A stretch of DNA of 64,000 nt from Eupeodes corollae. Its lineage: Eukaryota > Arthropoda > Insecta > Diptera > Syrphidae. The stretch lies in the NCBI RefSeq assembly GCF_945859685.1, contig NC_079148.1, positions 26,671,946-26,735,945 of the forward strand, in the 5' to 3' direction. The position numbers and the translations under genes were made by a program. Positions 12,334-25,539 of the stretch are shown one piece after another (within the stretch, counting starts at the first letter, position 1; every line of letters begins with the position of its first letter). The notes beneath the pieces are model-generated. The model was given only the letters and a program-made list of their open reading frames with translations, was not told the DNA's origin and did no database searches.

Positions 12334-13190
12334 TTAGAATCTAAAGGGCTTTACAATAAGGGCGGGTAAAAATTGTGTGTAGATGTCGACATGTCGTGGC
12401 GTTTGCTGTGTGATACGAAGCGCTGGAACCACATGTCGTCTAGGTTCATATGGTTCAATAAAAAAATAGTTAGCACTCGCTGTTGACGCTGACCGTCTAC
12501 CTAACGTGGTTTTCAAAAAAGTACGGACGAATTACGCCGCCGCCGCGCCGGCCCAAACTCCACACTAAACGGTAACTTTTTGAGGATGCATAATCATCTG
12601 TTGAACCTCGCGTGGCTTGGTGTCGTCGCATATACTGTAATTTTGCTTCTTAACACAGCCATTCGTTAAAAAATGCGCCTTGTCACTAAAGATGATTTTG
12701 CGGCCATATTCGGGGTCCTCTTCCAAACGATTCGGAGCCCAGTCAGCAAACAGACGGTGTTGTCAATGGTCATGAACTTTGAGCTACTGGGTCAATTGAA
12801 TCTTCCACGGATGTAGGCCCAATTCCCGACGTGAAATTGGCCAAGTTGAAGTCGTGGAAATAAACTGCCTCGGGTTTTGCTGCACACTTTTACGGACTGC
12901 GGCGATACGTACGGATGTTGGCCGATTGTTTACTGAACTGATCTCAAATTTGGCCACCAAAAGTTGAAGAGTAGACTGTGAAGGGCCACCACACGTCTGC
13001 CGTAAAATGGGCTCAATGCGTGCAACGTTTGCCTTAACGAACACTCATTTTGAAAATAAAGTTTTATCATTTGAACGTGCTGTTCAATCGTGAAACATGT
13101 CATGATGATTTGACATAAAGAACTGAATAATAAACAAAAGATTTGACAGATGTCACCAAAACAAAATGGCGTGCCTAAGAAACCATATAG
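12334..13190 (-). pseudogene. Decayed mariner-superfamily transposase relic
   Basis: The minus strand gives an N-terminal helix-turn-helix part (AAVRKSVQQNPRQFI, SRRELGLHPWKIQLTQ). After a frame change comes the first catalytic block (RKIIFSDKAHFLTNG), then, near 12440, MNLDDMWFQ followed by scrambled sequence where the second Asp block should be. Related transposases read SDEAHF and MWFQQDGATCHT, so this copy has lost the second and third acidic residues, has several frameshifts and is dead. It is a different lineage copy from the element at 57981-59278. Ends are approximate. Confidence 0.75.
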
Positions 13191-14766
13191 ATATTAACCG
13201 CAAAACCAAATTCTATGATATCTTAGAAGTGATCGTAGAACGGATGTAGCATTTATATTCAGATTTTACCAAATAATTTCCGAACAACTTGTTAAAAATT
13301 ATAGTTTAGTTTGTAATTTTATGACGAATTATTGCGCGATAAAACATCTTCACCTCGAAAAAGTGACATACTCTATTCTGTTTTTTTTTTTTTCAGAACT
13401 AACCGACAGAAAGCGAACATTTAATTTCTCAATCAATTAGTTCATTTCACATTATCTTAAGTGATAAACTCGTATTCGTAGAAAAGAATCATAATTAAAA
13501 ACCCACATGCCTTATGCCTTCTTATGTACCTACTGTTAGTCAATTTTCTTCGGAAATTCAAGGCCATTTTCATTTCATTGTCATACTTTTTGTCATTACA
13601 ATTAGAGAACTAAATCAATGTCTTACTATAGAGTCACAAAATAAGAGCTTACCTATAAATAAGCAACTTAAATCTACTCTTCGATTAAATTCTAAATGAA
13701 AAGCTTACATTTCATCACGTGTTATACAGACGAAGTCTTTCATCATCATCAAATTCACTTTATTTTCCACGTTTAACCTAAACTAAAATTTAAAAAAAAA
13801 TAACAAAAACAATTTAAAACATTTCCTCAAGCAAAAGAAAATCACGCCAAGGTTTCTTACTTGCAAAACTAACTACTATAATAAAAAATAAAATTAACAT
13901 GTAGACGGTACTTTATGCTGACTCTGCAATACTTGAGAAATTTGTTGTTTGTAAACAATATGCAATTTTTGTTTTTATTTCACTTTAAATTAAACTTAAA
14001 TGAAATTTCATTAATGATTTTAAGCAACATGTTGCAGAAACATAATTTTACATTCTTACTAACCCTGGTTTAAGCCATTTGAAATATGGAGATTGTAGAA
14101 TAAGGAAAAGCGTGGATGCGTGGAAGCACTTGCCTTTTTGTCACCACCAGTCTGTGGGTGCCATAACCATGGTTGCCAAACTCAATGTCTATAGAAATCT
14201 TAAGAAAACAGTGGACAGGAACTCAATTGTAAGTTAGATTCTTGTTACCAATATTTATCTTCGTTATTGAAATTTTTTAAAGGGCGATATAAAAATCAAC
14301 TAAATTATTCAAATTATATTCTAAAACATTTGAAACTTCTCCAAATCAAAATACCTGCCTTGAAATAAAGATTTAATAATTCTTTGACTATTTTTGTATC
14401 CAAAAAATATGTTTAAGCCAAGCAAAATCGACAAAGTAATGAAGAAACAATAAATCAACTTTAGCTTGAAATCTTGTAGAAATTACGGAATTGGTAACCA
14501 TAAGATACAACCATCCACCTGGTTTTGTAGACAATGACTTATAAGTGGCAAGCCAAACAAAAACATTGACTCTAAACAGCCGAGCCGGCCTCTAGCCAAG
14601 ATCACTAGCATCATCACTTCAATCAGTTCAATTTGAACAGCCCGACTGATAGGTTGAACGCGAAATTGGCAAGTTAAACGAGTGCAGATCTTTCTCGTTA
14701 ATAAAGTTGTTGATTATTTTGTTCAAGGAAAAATTTAAAAAAGATACAAAAATTATTCTCATACCG
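13191..14766. other. AT-rich DNA upstream of the NRF-family gene
   Basis: No conserved open frame, RNA gene or repeat was recognised. The last few hundred bases should hold the NRF gene promoter and 5' UTR or an upstream exon. Confidence 0.4.
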
Positions 14767-14774
14767 TATAAATA
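14767..14774 (+). promoter_or_regulatory. Possible TATA box of the NRF-family gene
   Basis: TATAAATA lies 99 bp before the ATG at 14873. A start about 30 bp downstream would leave a leader of roughly 75 nt. In sequence this AT-rich the match could be chance. Confidence 0.25.
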
Positions 14775-14872
14775 TACTTGTGTAATAAATTAGAGATTGA
14801 TTTTTTTCTATAGATAAAAATAATAATTAATTAATAAGATCTTTGTTTCTAACATTGAATAATAATAAAAAT

Positions 14873-15179
14873 ATGCAAAAACATATACGGAAAATATGTT
14901 TAGCGGTAAGTGTGTTATTGTGCGTTGCAGTGAATGTATCACAAGCAAGCTCAAGCATACGCACATCTTCCGGATTAGACAATAGTGCAAGTGAAGTTCT
15001 TGATAATGAAATTTCGCGCCCTCCAGATAGTTCTCCATATTTGTATGGACGAATTCTACGCAATGATGAATTTGAACGATTTTCTAAAAGTGTTAAGCTT
15101 GTTCAAAACGAACGTTGTATGATGGATTTGAATGCAACATTATGGGGAGTAGTTCGAGGGGAGCAATGGGCAGTTTCTA
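14873..15179 (+). CDS. NRF-6-family membrane protein, exon 1 (signal peptide and start of NRF domain)
   Basis: The ATG at 14873 opens a signal peptide (MQKHIRKICLAVSVLLCVAV, cleavage likely after SQA), then a Ser/Thr-rich linker and the start of an NRF domain (NERCMMDLNATLWG, EQWAVS). The donor is A/GTGAGT at 15179/15180, phase 1. Without splicing the frame continues only to 15220. Joining to 61613 completes ATG=Met and gives WAVS-MYDASAKG, the hallmark of this family. Family knowledge: nose-resistant-to-fluoxetine proteins have a secreted Cys-containing NRF domain followed by a multipass acyltransferase-3 domain. They are implicated in lipid or drug transport in gut, and flies carry many paralogues. 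The acyltransferase part would lie right of the window. An in-frame TTG 30 bp upstream could extend the frame but would bury the signal peptide, so the ATG is chosen. Confidence 0.88.
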
Positions 15180-16053
15180 GTGAGTATTCAATTATGTTTG
15201 AACAAAGAAAACACCGTTAATGTGCTAAGCATACGCGATAAAATAAAACAAAACCACTCACATTTGTCGATAATTTTAAATTACGTATACGCCACAGTGT
15301 TCATTAATGAAGTTTTGGAATTTAAAGAAATATGATTTTTTGAATAACTACAAATGATGCATAAAAATAATATATATTATTGTTTTATTATACTTGCATG
15401 TTTTTTGCTGATATTAAAGCGCACTTTTTTTCAAATACTTAATTCCAAATCAAAAAAAAAGTGTTTATTAAAAATTATAATTTTTAATTGTTTTGATACC
15501 TTCCTTAATAAGACATGAAAAATTAATATTTAATTTATAATATTAATAATAATATAAAAAAATGCTCATTTGCATTGTAATTGTATTTTAATTGCTTATT
15601 GATTTTTTAGTTTACAATAAAGATATTGTATTGATTTTTGTATAGAAACTTATGCAAATGCAAGAATCTCATATTAAAGAATGCAAATCAAAGTTTATAA
15701 ATGGAGTTTCTAAATATTCGGACTCATTACAGTTTTAGAGTAGAAGTTGTTTAGTACATAACTTATTGGAATATTACATTTGTTATAATTATTACAATTC
15801 TCTATTTTATTAAAAAAAAATCCTTTACAAAAAAGGATTTGCTTAAGAATAAGGACCTGTCTATCTGCCGTCTGCCTGAAACAACATTTCATTTTAGTAA
15901 TTATTTCAAATAAAAAAAAAATAAAAAGAAAAGTAACTGGTTTATCAGTACAATATTAAATCCAATACTTTTATATATTAATTAAATTCAAAAGTTTATA
16001 ATTTCAATATTTGTTGAGATTTAACATAACAATTAAAAGAATGTCAATTTTAC

Positions 16054-16140
16054 AATGATTTCAAACACAAAAATGTAGCAATTTTGAAATGATTTGAAAC
16101 ATAAAAATGTAGCAATTTTGAAATGATTTGAAGCATAAAT
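16054..16140. repeat. Short tandem repeat, 34-bp period, about 2.5 copies
   Basis: Units start at 16054, 16088 and 16122 (partial), each beginning AATGATTTGAAACATAAAAA with few differences. It lies directly before the left end of the tandem-unit element T copy A. Confidence 0.8.
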
Positions 16141-16142
16141 AA

Positions 16143-18066
16143 AAAAGAGACTGGGATGCGACCCACACTGATAACTTCCCATCCCGTCTGTCGATTTGTC
16201 TTGCTTAAAAGTTTGTCTATATGTACTCGTATCAATTTTTACCAAATTTGCGTACTATTTTTTGTAGATTTTATTTTTTATAAAAAAACGGACTGTTGGA
16301 TTTTTATATAAAAATTAGTGAATATCGAAAACAATATTTTCTGTGAAATAAAATAAGTTTGAAGCCAATATTTTTAATTTTTGATAAGCTATTTGAGTCG
16401 AAAGTAAATTTTTACCAGGTTGTAGTATTGTTTTTTTTTACAGTTTTATTTTTTGTAAAAAAAACTTTCAATTCGATTTTTTTTAAAACTTTATCGAATG
16501 TTGAAAACAATATTTCTTATAAGACAAAATTAGCCAATACCTACAATTTTTAAAAAGATATTTGAGTGGAAAATCAATTTTTACCAACTTTTATACATTT
16601 TTTTTTAGGTTTTTATTTTTTGTAAAAAAAAACTGCCAATTCGATTTTTCTCAAAATTTGTCCTAATGTTGACAACAATATTTCTTATAAGTAAAAATTA
16701 GTAAGAAGCTATTATCTCAAATTTATGAAAAGTTGCTTGAGTCGAAAATCATTTTTTACCAATTTTGTTAATTTTTTTCCGGTTTTTAATTTAAAAAAAA
16801 AAAAATATCAATTTGATTTTTTTAAAAATGTTACTGAATGTTGAAAACAATATTTTTTGAAAGATAAAAGTAAACTGATGCCAATATCTCAAAGTTTTGA
16901 AAAGATATTTGAGTCGAAAATCAATTTTTAACAACTTTTATTAATTTTTTTTAGGTTTTTATTTTTTTGTAAAAAAACTGTCTACTCGATTTTTCTCAAC
17001 ATTTTTCAGAATATTGAAAACAATATTTCTTATAAGTATACATAAGTTTAAAGCTATTATCTCAAATGTTTGAAAAGATATTTGAGTCGAAAATCATTTT
17101 TACCAATTTTGTTATTTTTTTCCGGTTTTTAATTTTTTGTAAAAAAACTGCCAATTCGATTTTTTTCAAAATGTTACTGAATGTTGACAACAATATTTTT
17201 TGAAAGATAAAAGTAAATTAAAGCCAATATTTCAAAGTTTTGAAAAGATATTTGAGTCGAAAATCAATTTTTACCAACTTTGAGTTATGTTTTTTTTAGG
17301 TTTTTATTTTTTGTAAAAAAAACTGTCAATTCGATTTTTTTTCAACATTTTTCAGAATGTTAAAAACAATATTTCTTATAAGATAAAACAAGATTGAAGC
17401 CCAAATTTCAAGTTTTTGAAAAGATATTTGAATCGATATTCAATTTTTACCAACTTTGAGTAATGTTTTTATTTGGATTTTTATTTTTTTATAAAAAAAA
17501 ATGTCAATTTTTCTCAAAATTTTATCAGATGTCAAAAACATTATTTTTCGTTGCACAAAATTGTTTTGGAGATGAAATCATATTTTATTCTTATTTTTTT
17601 TTCATTTTTTTTGATTTATAAAAAAAACCGTTAAATGGAATTTTTCCAAAAAATATACTTGTTTGGTATCACGTCACAATTTATTATATAAAATTATATA
17701 AAATTTAATTTAAAGTCTCTAGCGTTTTTGGCTCATAAGATATTTAGGGTTAACCAAAATGTTAACCTTTTTTTCAAACTGCTATGGTAAAAAAACCTTT
17801 CTGCATCTTTCTGCTTTAATATCTGTACAACAAAATTTATTTGAAATCGATATTTCTTCTGGTTCTTGAGCTATGGACGACGAAAAAAACGTCGCGAACG
17901 TACGGACGTGGATGTACGGACGTATACGAACGTACGTACACACGCACGCACAGACATCTTTCTAAAAATCTTTTATTCTGACTCTAGGGACCTTGAAACG
18001 TCGAGAAATTTCAAAATTTTCAATTTGACAAATCGGACCCATTACAATAACTTCCTATGGGAAGTT
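16143..18066 (+). mobile_element. Tandem-unit element T, copy A
   Basis: The left end is AAAAGAGACTGGGATGCGAC, followed by TAACTTCCCATCCCGTCTG. The core has about seven imperfect units. The marker TTTGAGTCGAAAATC recurs at about 16392, 16561, 16737, 16908, 17081, 17251 and 17427, a spacing of 169-176 bp. The right part has CTTGAGCTATGGACGACGAA, a CGTACG-rich patch, GGACCTTGAAACGTCGAGAA, and ends CCCATTACAATAACTTCC-TATG-GGAAGTT, a 7-bp hairpin. TAACTTCCCAT near the left end is inverted at the right end. No coding frame was seen. Class unassigned: Helitron-like or a large non-autonomous TIR element. Confidence 0.7.
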
Positions 18067-18109
18067 AATAAATATCAATTTTCAAGTGACATGAAAGCTT
18101 GAAACCCAA

Positions 18110-20340
18110 AATAAATAAATAAATAATAATGACTCTTTAAACTGTAAAAGCTGGTTAAACGATCAAAATTAAAGTTAGAAAAGAGCTTGGAAAAGCTAGG
18201 GCATGTTTGCAATAATTATATAAGGTATTCCATCCTAGAACTTCGTTTAAAATTTCGTACAACTGACTTGAAGAAAGAAAACTTTGTTGGAAATATAAAC
18301 GCTGGATTTTCTGCGGTATTGGACGAATTGAGATGAAATAGTAGACATCTTCATTTTCTCTTCTATTGCATAAACTATCAGGTATCAGGTCAGCTCGATG
18401 AGGCCTAGAGTTTAAGTTAAAGACCTAAACACGGGCTTTAAATATATGGCTTATAACTTCGACCGAAAATTTGTTGCTGAAATAGTTTGTTTCTGATGTC
18501 AATTGGTGCTCGAGATTCCTATTGTTGTAGCCGCTCTGCCTAGGTACTGACTATAAGTTTTTTCAACTATTTTAGCCGTGAGCTCTGCAAACAATCCTCA
18601 CCATTCATCAACATTTGGTTTGGATATAGATAGATTAAATCCATGTGATAGGGCCATCTCATTCCAATCCTTAAATGGGGAGGCATTGGTTTGTAATAAT
18701 CTTATCAAAATAGATTTGTGAAGATTTCTACCACTTCTTTTCATAACTGTAATAAGATTTTAATAGTTGGCTTTAAGATTTTGAGTGAATAGAGGAGCTA
18801 TACCAGATTCAACATAGATGGCGTAGTTCGGGGTTGAGTGTGGCAATCTGAATAAGCGCTTAAAAAAAATATCTTTGAATTTTTTCAAATGGCTCGAAGA
18901 ATAAATATCCAAACAACTGCACACCGTAGCACAAACATGTGTTTACGGTTGTCTCTAAAACTCGATATTTGGACACCAGATCGATTTCCTGGTTAGCGAA
19001 GAACTTGGGCCACATTACGCTCAAATCCAGTTTAGCATCACTACTTTTTCGCTCTGCGTGTTTCGAAAAATTTAGGTTATGTGTAACTAAAACTCCAAGG
19101 TACTTAAATTCTTTTACAACTGCAATGGCTACATTATTAAGAGACCAGCTTTCTTCGGGACGCCTCCTTCTTTGATTTGCTTCAAAAATAATAACTTTGT
19201 TTTACTTATATTGAAGAGTAAGCCCCACTTCTCGCAAAAGGCATTCAGTTTGATGATTTGCAACGGGGGGGGGGGGGGGGAGTGAATGGGTTGTCAACGA
19301 GTAAGACTAAGTCGTCAGCATAGAGCAGGACTTTCACTTGGATGTCAGCAAAAAGTATTCCTCCAGGTAGTATATCACAAATGTCATCAATATATAAAAC
19401 AAATAAAATTGGACTTAAAATATAGCCTTGGGGAACACCTGTCGTTGTTTCAAACCAGTTAGAAAGATCGGACCCATCCCATACCGATGCACAAGGTGAG
19501 ACAAGAAAATTAAAGTACATCAACACAAATTTTCGGGAAATTCCCAGCGTTGAAAGCTTGTACACCAAAGCCTGTCTGTTGACCTTGTTAAAAGCTGCTT
19601 TGAAGTCTACGAAACAGCTGTATATTTTCTTCTTTTTTTCAATTGACTTCTTGGCAATACTGGTTAGAGCGAATATGTGATTCATTGTTAAGAAGCCCGG
19701 ACGGAATCCCGCTTGAAACATGCTCAGTAGATTTCTGTCCTCGATCCATTTGGTAAGCCTGCCATAAATATTAGACGTACAAATCTTCCTTAAGGTGTTT
19801 AGCATAGAAATGTCTCTGCATTTTCTGGCAGCGTTTTGTCTCCACTCTTATGTATGGCAAAAATAACTGCTTTGTTGAAGTTGTTTAGCAAATATGATTC
19901 ATTATATAATCTATTGAAATACAGCACAAGATAATTTTTTAAATAATCAGTACCATTTTTGTAGAATTCTACTGGAATTCCATCAATTCCCGGTGATTTG
20001 TTATTTTTCATCTTTGTCAGAGTTGCTTCCAGTTCACACAAAGATATTGGGTTATCCAGTTCACTGACGGTAAAGTTGGGTAGAGCATAAGAAAAAGTAT
20101 GGGGACTCTCGTCAGCTGTTAAAAGCTCAGCTTCGAGAGTATTCACACACTTTTAATACGCCCACCAAGTTCCCGAACATTTCTCCAAAAGGTCTTTGAA
20201 TTCTTAGATTCAGCTAGACTTTTTGCTAATTTTTTAAGATATTCATTTGTTGTTAGAGGTGTTTTTTCATTGAGAGTTATTTCATTAGGACCCAGAGCTC
20301 CCCTAAAAAGGACATAAATTTTAACATTCCCACCATCAAC
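18110..20340 (-). pseudogene. 5'-truncated non-LTR retrotransposon (reverse transcriptase and C-terminal part)
   Basis: The minus strand encodes reverse-transcriptase motifs in order: KMKNNKSPGIDGIPVEFYK, FQAGFRPG, the palm motif CFVDFKAAFNKV, TTGVPQGYILSPILF and YADDLVLL (about 19308-19322). A C-terminal stretch (NYAIYVESGIAPLF) follows after several frameshifts and a G-run at 19265. There is no endonuclease part, so the copy is 5' truncated near 20340. An ATTT-type simple tail sits near 18110-18130. The frame is broken near 20150 and below 19260. The clade was not settled. Confidence 0.8.
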
Positions 20341-21009
20341 TTCTATTATACTCCACTCATTCTAAGATTGTTTAAAGCTATGATTCGATATCTATGAAAC
20401 TTACACTTCTATCTGTTCTTAGGATCAATCAAAAATATTCATACACGAATATTGCTATTTTATCCTTATTTCTTCTGGTTATCTCTTAAATTTTTTCCGC
20501 AACTTAAATATTTATTCAATAGACAAGGCAAAAGACATGGGAACAAATTTCATTTAATTTGGCCAAATAGTGTGTTTGTCAACATAAAAAGCTTTAATTT
20601 GTTACACTGTAAATAAAATAAAAATTAAATGCTGAGTCAATAAAAATGTGAAGTTTATTGATAATCATAATTGAAGATTTTGAGATTTTTTTGTATGGCA
20701 AAATTTGTGATATTTTGATTCCGTAGGAAAACGTTTGAGTTTTTATTTTGAAAATGTATGTTGGGGAAACTGAAATAACACAACAAATTAACGCACTTCC
20801 CATTTTCAATAATTTAATGTTTTTAAAAATGTTTTCTGCTTTGTAACATATGCTTGTCAGTTATGCTTAAGATGAGTTTAAATTCGTATAAATCACTTGA
20901 TAATATGTATGTTTTGAAACTTCTCGTTTGATTTAAAATAAAATATTATACTGAGCAAAAGAATTGTTCTTTTTAGTTAGTTTCCTTATTACGTAAAAAA
21001 TATTTTCAA
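20341..21009. other. AT-rich spacer, nothing recognised
   Basis: No domain, TIR or RNA structure was recognised between the two non-LTR relics. Short open frames are low-complexity. Confidence 0.4.
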
Positions 21010-22520
21010 AAAAGTCTATCTAGTGATCCCTATTTCCAACTCTGTTATGAGGTCGGTAAATTTTTTGCGAATTGCTTCCTGGACCTCTTCTACCGTGGTT
21101 AGTTCGTCAAGGTCCTTAATTTCGAGTGAAATAATATGTTGGAGATTTTTGACGATGGCTTTTTCTCCCAGAATTTCTTTTAGGCAGTTTCCAAAGGCTG
21201 TCTTCTTTTTTGTTTTCGCCCCGAGCTCTACCAAGACCTCTCCCTTTTTGGTTTCTTGAATCTTTATGACAACTGTTTCTGTCGCGTCTGGATTTGCCTT
21301 ATTCCGGATTTCTCTCAAGATGTCGAAGTAGGTTTCCTAGCCCATCGGCTTGATAAGAATAGCTCCCAGGTTTTGTATCCGTATAGGCTTTTTCTTTCTC
21401 TTCTTATTCCTGTTCGTCTTATCAGGTAACGTTCCCTTGGCGGCTTCTGTGTCCTTTTCTCGGAAGGTTGCTATATTCTTTTTCGTGTTAGCAGGTAGAG
21501 TTCCCTTGGCAGCGTCTGTGACCTTTCCTTTGAGGGTTGCTTGGGCTTAGGTCTCTACCCCGGAGATGACTTCGTCGGTTAGTGTGTTAACTTGTCTGTC
21601 CTCCGTCTCCGCAACTTGTGAGATCTTTCTCGTTTTCTTTTCTGAATCCTTTTGGAGTGGACTCGTTGGAGGTCTTTTGTGGTTCCCGATTCTGAAAGGT
21701 TTTTAGGGACTTTCTTTTGACCGGCTTCCACTCTCTGCTGTGGGAGTTCTTGGCTCGTGGTGGACGGTGTTGAGCAGCAAACATCGGTCTTGTCCTTTTC
21801 CCCTTTTGACCATTTTATTTTGTCAAGAGACTCCTCCAATGACAATATGCCGTCTTTAATATCTATGCTGATATTTTTCTGTCTCAGACACGCTGCCTTC
21901 ATTTTCTTTAGTGTATTAAGGCATTTCTGCATCTCCATGAGAAAAACGTCATTTGAATTTCTCTCGTCCGTTTCTTTGGAGGCAGAAGCATTAATTACTC
22001 CCGTCGGCAGCGCACTAGTGTTGGCTTCCTCTTCTGCTTTTTCCGTTTCAGCTCGAGAAATCGGGAAAATCCCTCGTCTTGCTGACTTCGGCCCTTCAGG
22101 CAGTTTAGGACCTGTAGGAGGACCATTCTTCGGAGGGGGAGTCCGAAGTATTTTTGATGCTCTTTTAAAAGGGCAAAATGCTTGTATCATTTTGATCCGT
22201 AGAAGCCAAGCTTTTCACTCCCATCGAATCAGTTCTCATTGTTTTTGTTTTTGTTTTTGTGCGGTCGCTGTATATCGACGTCTCGGAGCCCGCGTACTCA
22301 CCCCCGACAGACGCCGGTACTGGGGATCCGACTCTCTGCACCTTGAAATTGTTCTCCTTATCTTCTCTTTCCATATTTGGTTTCTTGTTCTGTGTTCCTT
22401 CACATAGTAGTTTTTGTTGGTCCGCGTGTGGAATTTTATTCCCCCATACCCTGCATTTCAAGGAAATGCTGAGCGTTCCACTATCCGCCACCTGTGGACG
22501 CGTCCTCTAGGGGAAAAACT
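21010..22520 (-). pseudogene. ORF1 (Gag-like) relic of a non-LTR retrotransposon
   Basis: The minus strand has a Lys/Glu/Pro-rich N-terminal region, an internal protein duplication (TDAAKGTLPANT and TEAAKGTLPDKT, about 21420-21520) and then a fold typical of Gag-like ORF1 of Jockey/R1/LOA-type elements (YFDILREIRNKAN, KKGEVLVELG, LEIKDLDELTTVEEVQEAI). It stops at 21016 before any CCHC zinc knuckles or polymerase, so it is 3' truncated. One in-frame stop (near 21340) and one or two frame changes break it. Confidence 0.7.
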
Positions 22521-22540
22521 ACAAAACCCCCGAGGAAATA

Positions 22541-22920
<380 letters not shown>

Positions 22921-22949
22921 GAAAAAAACAACTCATTAGTCTTACTTAA

Positions 22950-25330
22950 AATTTGTCACTGATTATGGAAGAAGTTGGGTTATGAGAAAATTCTCAGAAC
23001 TTTCACAGCTGATATTAAAATGGTATGTAAGCTTACAAAACCTGTCAGAAATCAGTTCAACATTCGCTTTTCTATGGAGACTTAAGGTTGAGTAATGCCA
23101 AAGAAGGTTTAGCATCATTTTTAAAACCTTGTTTTGTGATACCTGTAACTTCTTAAATGACATCTGGCAGCGTTACCCCATACTGGACACCCATATAGAA
23201 CTTCGATCGCATGTTTAAGATTTGTCTTAATGTTGAGAGACAATTCATGTGATGAAAATACTGCAGCGAAAATGGCTAATTCACATTGCAGTAGACTTGG
23301 AAAATCCGAAGTGTAAATATTGTTCAAGGCCGGACCAAGTACTGAGCCATGGGGGACGCCGAAATCGACAAATAACAACCTAGAAACATCACAATTGACA
23401 TGAACTTGATAACGTCTACCGGATAAGAAACTCTGAACAATTTTACACAAATACAAAGGAAAGTCGAATTGTATCATTTTATATATACGGACTCAAAAGC
23501 CTTTTCGATGTCTAAAAATATCACATTGACCACGTGAACGATGGTCTAGAACATGATTGCAAATTCTTTTAATCTGGTGAGATGTGCTGTGAGAACTTCG
23601 GAAGCCAAATTGTATATCGGGGAAAATGTCTTTATCTGAATAAACTTTTGAAATATGTTGTTTCAGTATTTTTTCAAAAACTTTACTTATGTTGCAAAGT
23701 AAACTGTAGCTTTCACGATTACCTGGAGCTTTTCCAGCCTTAAGCAACAATTGATTTTTTCCAACATTGAGGGAAGTATTGCAATTTAAGGCATGCATTA
23801 ATTTTAAATTCCTTATTCCTAACGTAAGACAGTCGTTTTAAATAACTTTTTTTTACTTTGTCCAGACCTCCTTTTTTCGAGTTTGCAACATTTTGATTAC
23901 ATTTTTAACATTATCTTCTTCTACAAATGCATTAAAGAGTTATTCCGTTTGTAGTATCGAATCTTTGAATTGTTTTACTGACAAGTTCAGTAGTTACAAA
24001 GTCCCCCATATGCTGAGAAACTAAGTGATTTTTTGAAAAACTTGTTCAAAATAGATTTGCTATCTCAAAACCTGTAACAAAAGTTGTAGAAGAATCCTTC
24101 AAAAATGGTATTTTACGGTTTTTGTTCTTAATTAATTTTACTATGTTCCAGAATGGTTTTGCATTTTTATCCATAACGCTCAGTTTTGTGTTCCATTCTC
24201 TATTACGATGGATTTGTATCTGTTCGGCAATGAGTTTATTGAAATGGGAAACCATTGATCGAGAGAAGGGTTGACGGTAATTTTTCCAATTTTTCGATGA
24301 ATATTTCTAACTTTAATAAGTTCCAAGATATCTGTTGGAAGTTTTTTTAAATAGTTTTTTTTGGGAATAGTTTCATCAACACAAGAAGTGATAGCTTGCG
24401 TAAAGTTTTGTATTATAAAATCTATATCACTTTTACAAGTCACGCTTTCAAGGTTTGTGGTACTATTTTAAAGGCTCCTTTTAATTTTTGATTTGAATGA
24501 TTTCCAATTATTGTTTTTTATGTATGTCTAGGAAATATTGAATTTGTTATTCACCTAACCAAAAAAGATTGCAAAAAACTGGATTATGGTCTGAACTTAG
24601 AGCATTAAACGGAACGGGTTCTGATATAAGACCTGGGAAAATTGATACAAACAAATCGAGGAGAGAAGGGACGTCACGAGAACCTGCGGGAAAATAAGTT
24701 GGACAAGGTGGATAAAAAATATTAACCAGTAGTACCAATGAAAGAGCAGCCAGTATATTGCCCAAAGCATTTGCTCTTACATACCCCCAATATCTGTGTC
24801 GGCAATTAAAATCGCCACCTAATAGATATTCACCATTCATTGTGAATAACTTTTTTAAGTTTTGCTTTAACCACTTTATTTTTATATCCGATGAAGATCC
24901 TGCAGGGAAATAAACAGGATAGATTCTTACAGTCTTGGTTTTTTAATTTAATCATAACACCTACATTTTCAACAAGTCTTGTTGAAAATACAAGTAAAAG
25001 CGGATGTTGAATTGAAGAATTGCAACTCCACCAACCATTTGATCTATTCTATCGATACGATAGCATTTGAAGTCGGATGATGGGAGCCCTATATCAAGAT
25101 CGAGCCAAGTTTCTGTTATTAGAACAAGATCAACTTTATAGCTATTCAAAAAGTTCAAAAACTCATGAAATTTATTGCGCTCACGTTAAATTGTTCTATT
25201 CTAGTTTTACAAACAGATAAATTTGAAATCATTTCCTTGCACAATGAATGAATGAAAATAGTGCCTCGATTTTGAAGAGCGATGAATTGTTGTTATTGTT
25301 TGCTCAACATCGATTTTGTTGATGTTTAAT
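22950..25330 (-). pseudogene. Jockey-like non-LTR retrotransposon relic (endonuclease and RT)
   Basis: On the minus strand, in order: APE endonuclease pieces (VLITETWLD, GGVAIL; GGDFNCRHRYWG; SSDHNPVF), a spacer (AKPFWNIVKLIKNKN), then RT motifs (NRESYSLLCNISKVFEKIL, FGFRSSHSTSHQI, VPHGSVLGPALNNIYTSD). The block that should hold YADD is deleted: sequence jumps from CELAIFAA to LNIKTNLKHAIEVLYGCPVWG. Frames change at least six times. The copy is dead. Confidence 0.8.
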
Positions 25331-25539
25331 GGTCTTGAGTAAAAAATTCCATTTTCCTTAGGTAGTAAAGATTTTTTTTAAATTTTTAGACTATTAAACT
25401 ATTGGGCCATAAGCCAAAACTTTTGAATTTCACCCATACTCATTTGTGATAGCAATAATCTAAAAAAAGGTGAATTATACCGAAACCATAAAATTAACAA
25501 AATTAATATTAAATTAAAAAATAGCCAATACGTTCTCAA

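Noticed and set aside
14843..14872. Extended N-terminus of the NRF protein from an upstream TTG
   Set aside because: TTG is not a credible start here and would place the signal peptide internally. The ATG at 14873 fits better.
14896..14910. GCG/GTAAGT inside the signal-peptide codons looks like a splice donor
   Set aside because: Using it would remove the NRF start, while reading through gives a coherent protein and a phase-matched donor at 15180.
16392..17600. Regularly spaced repeats suggestive of a CRISPR-like array
   Set aside because: The ~170-bp units are imperfect over their whole length with no distinct spacers, and the genome is eukaryotic. It is a tandem repeat.
18939..19175. Plus-strand open frame within the 18-20 kb non-LTR relic
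   Set aside because: Antisense shadow. The recognisable RT motifs are on the minus strand.
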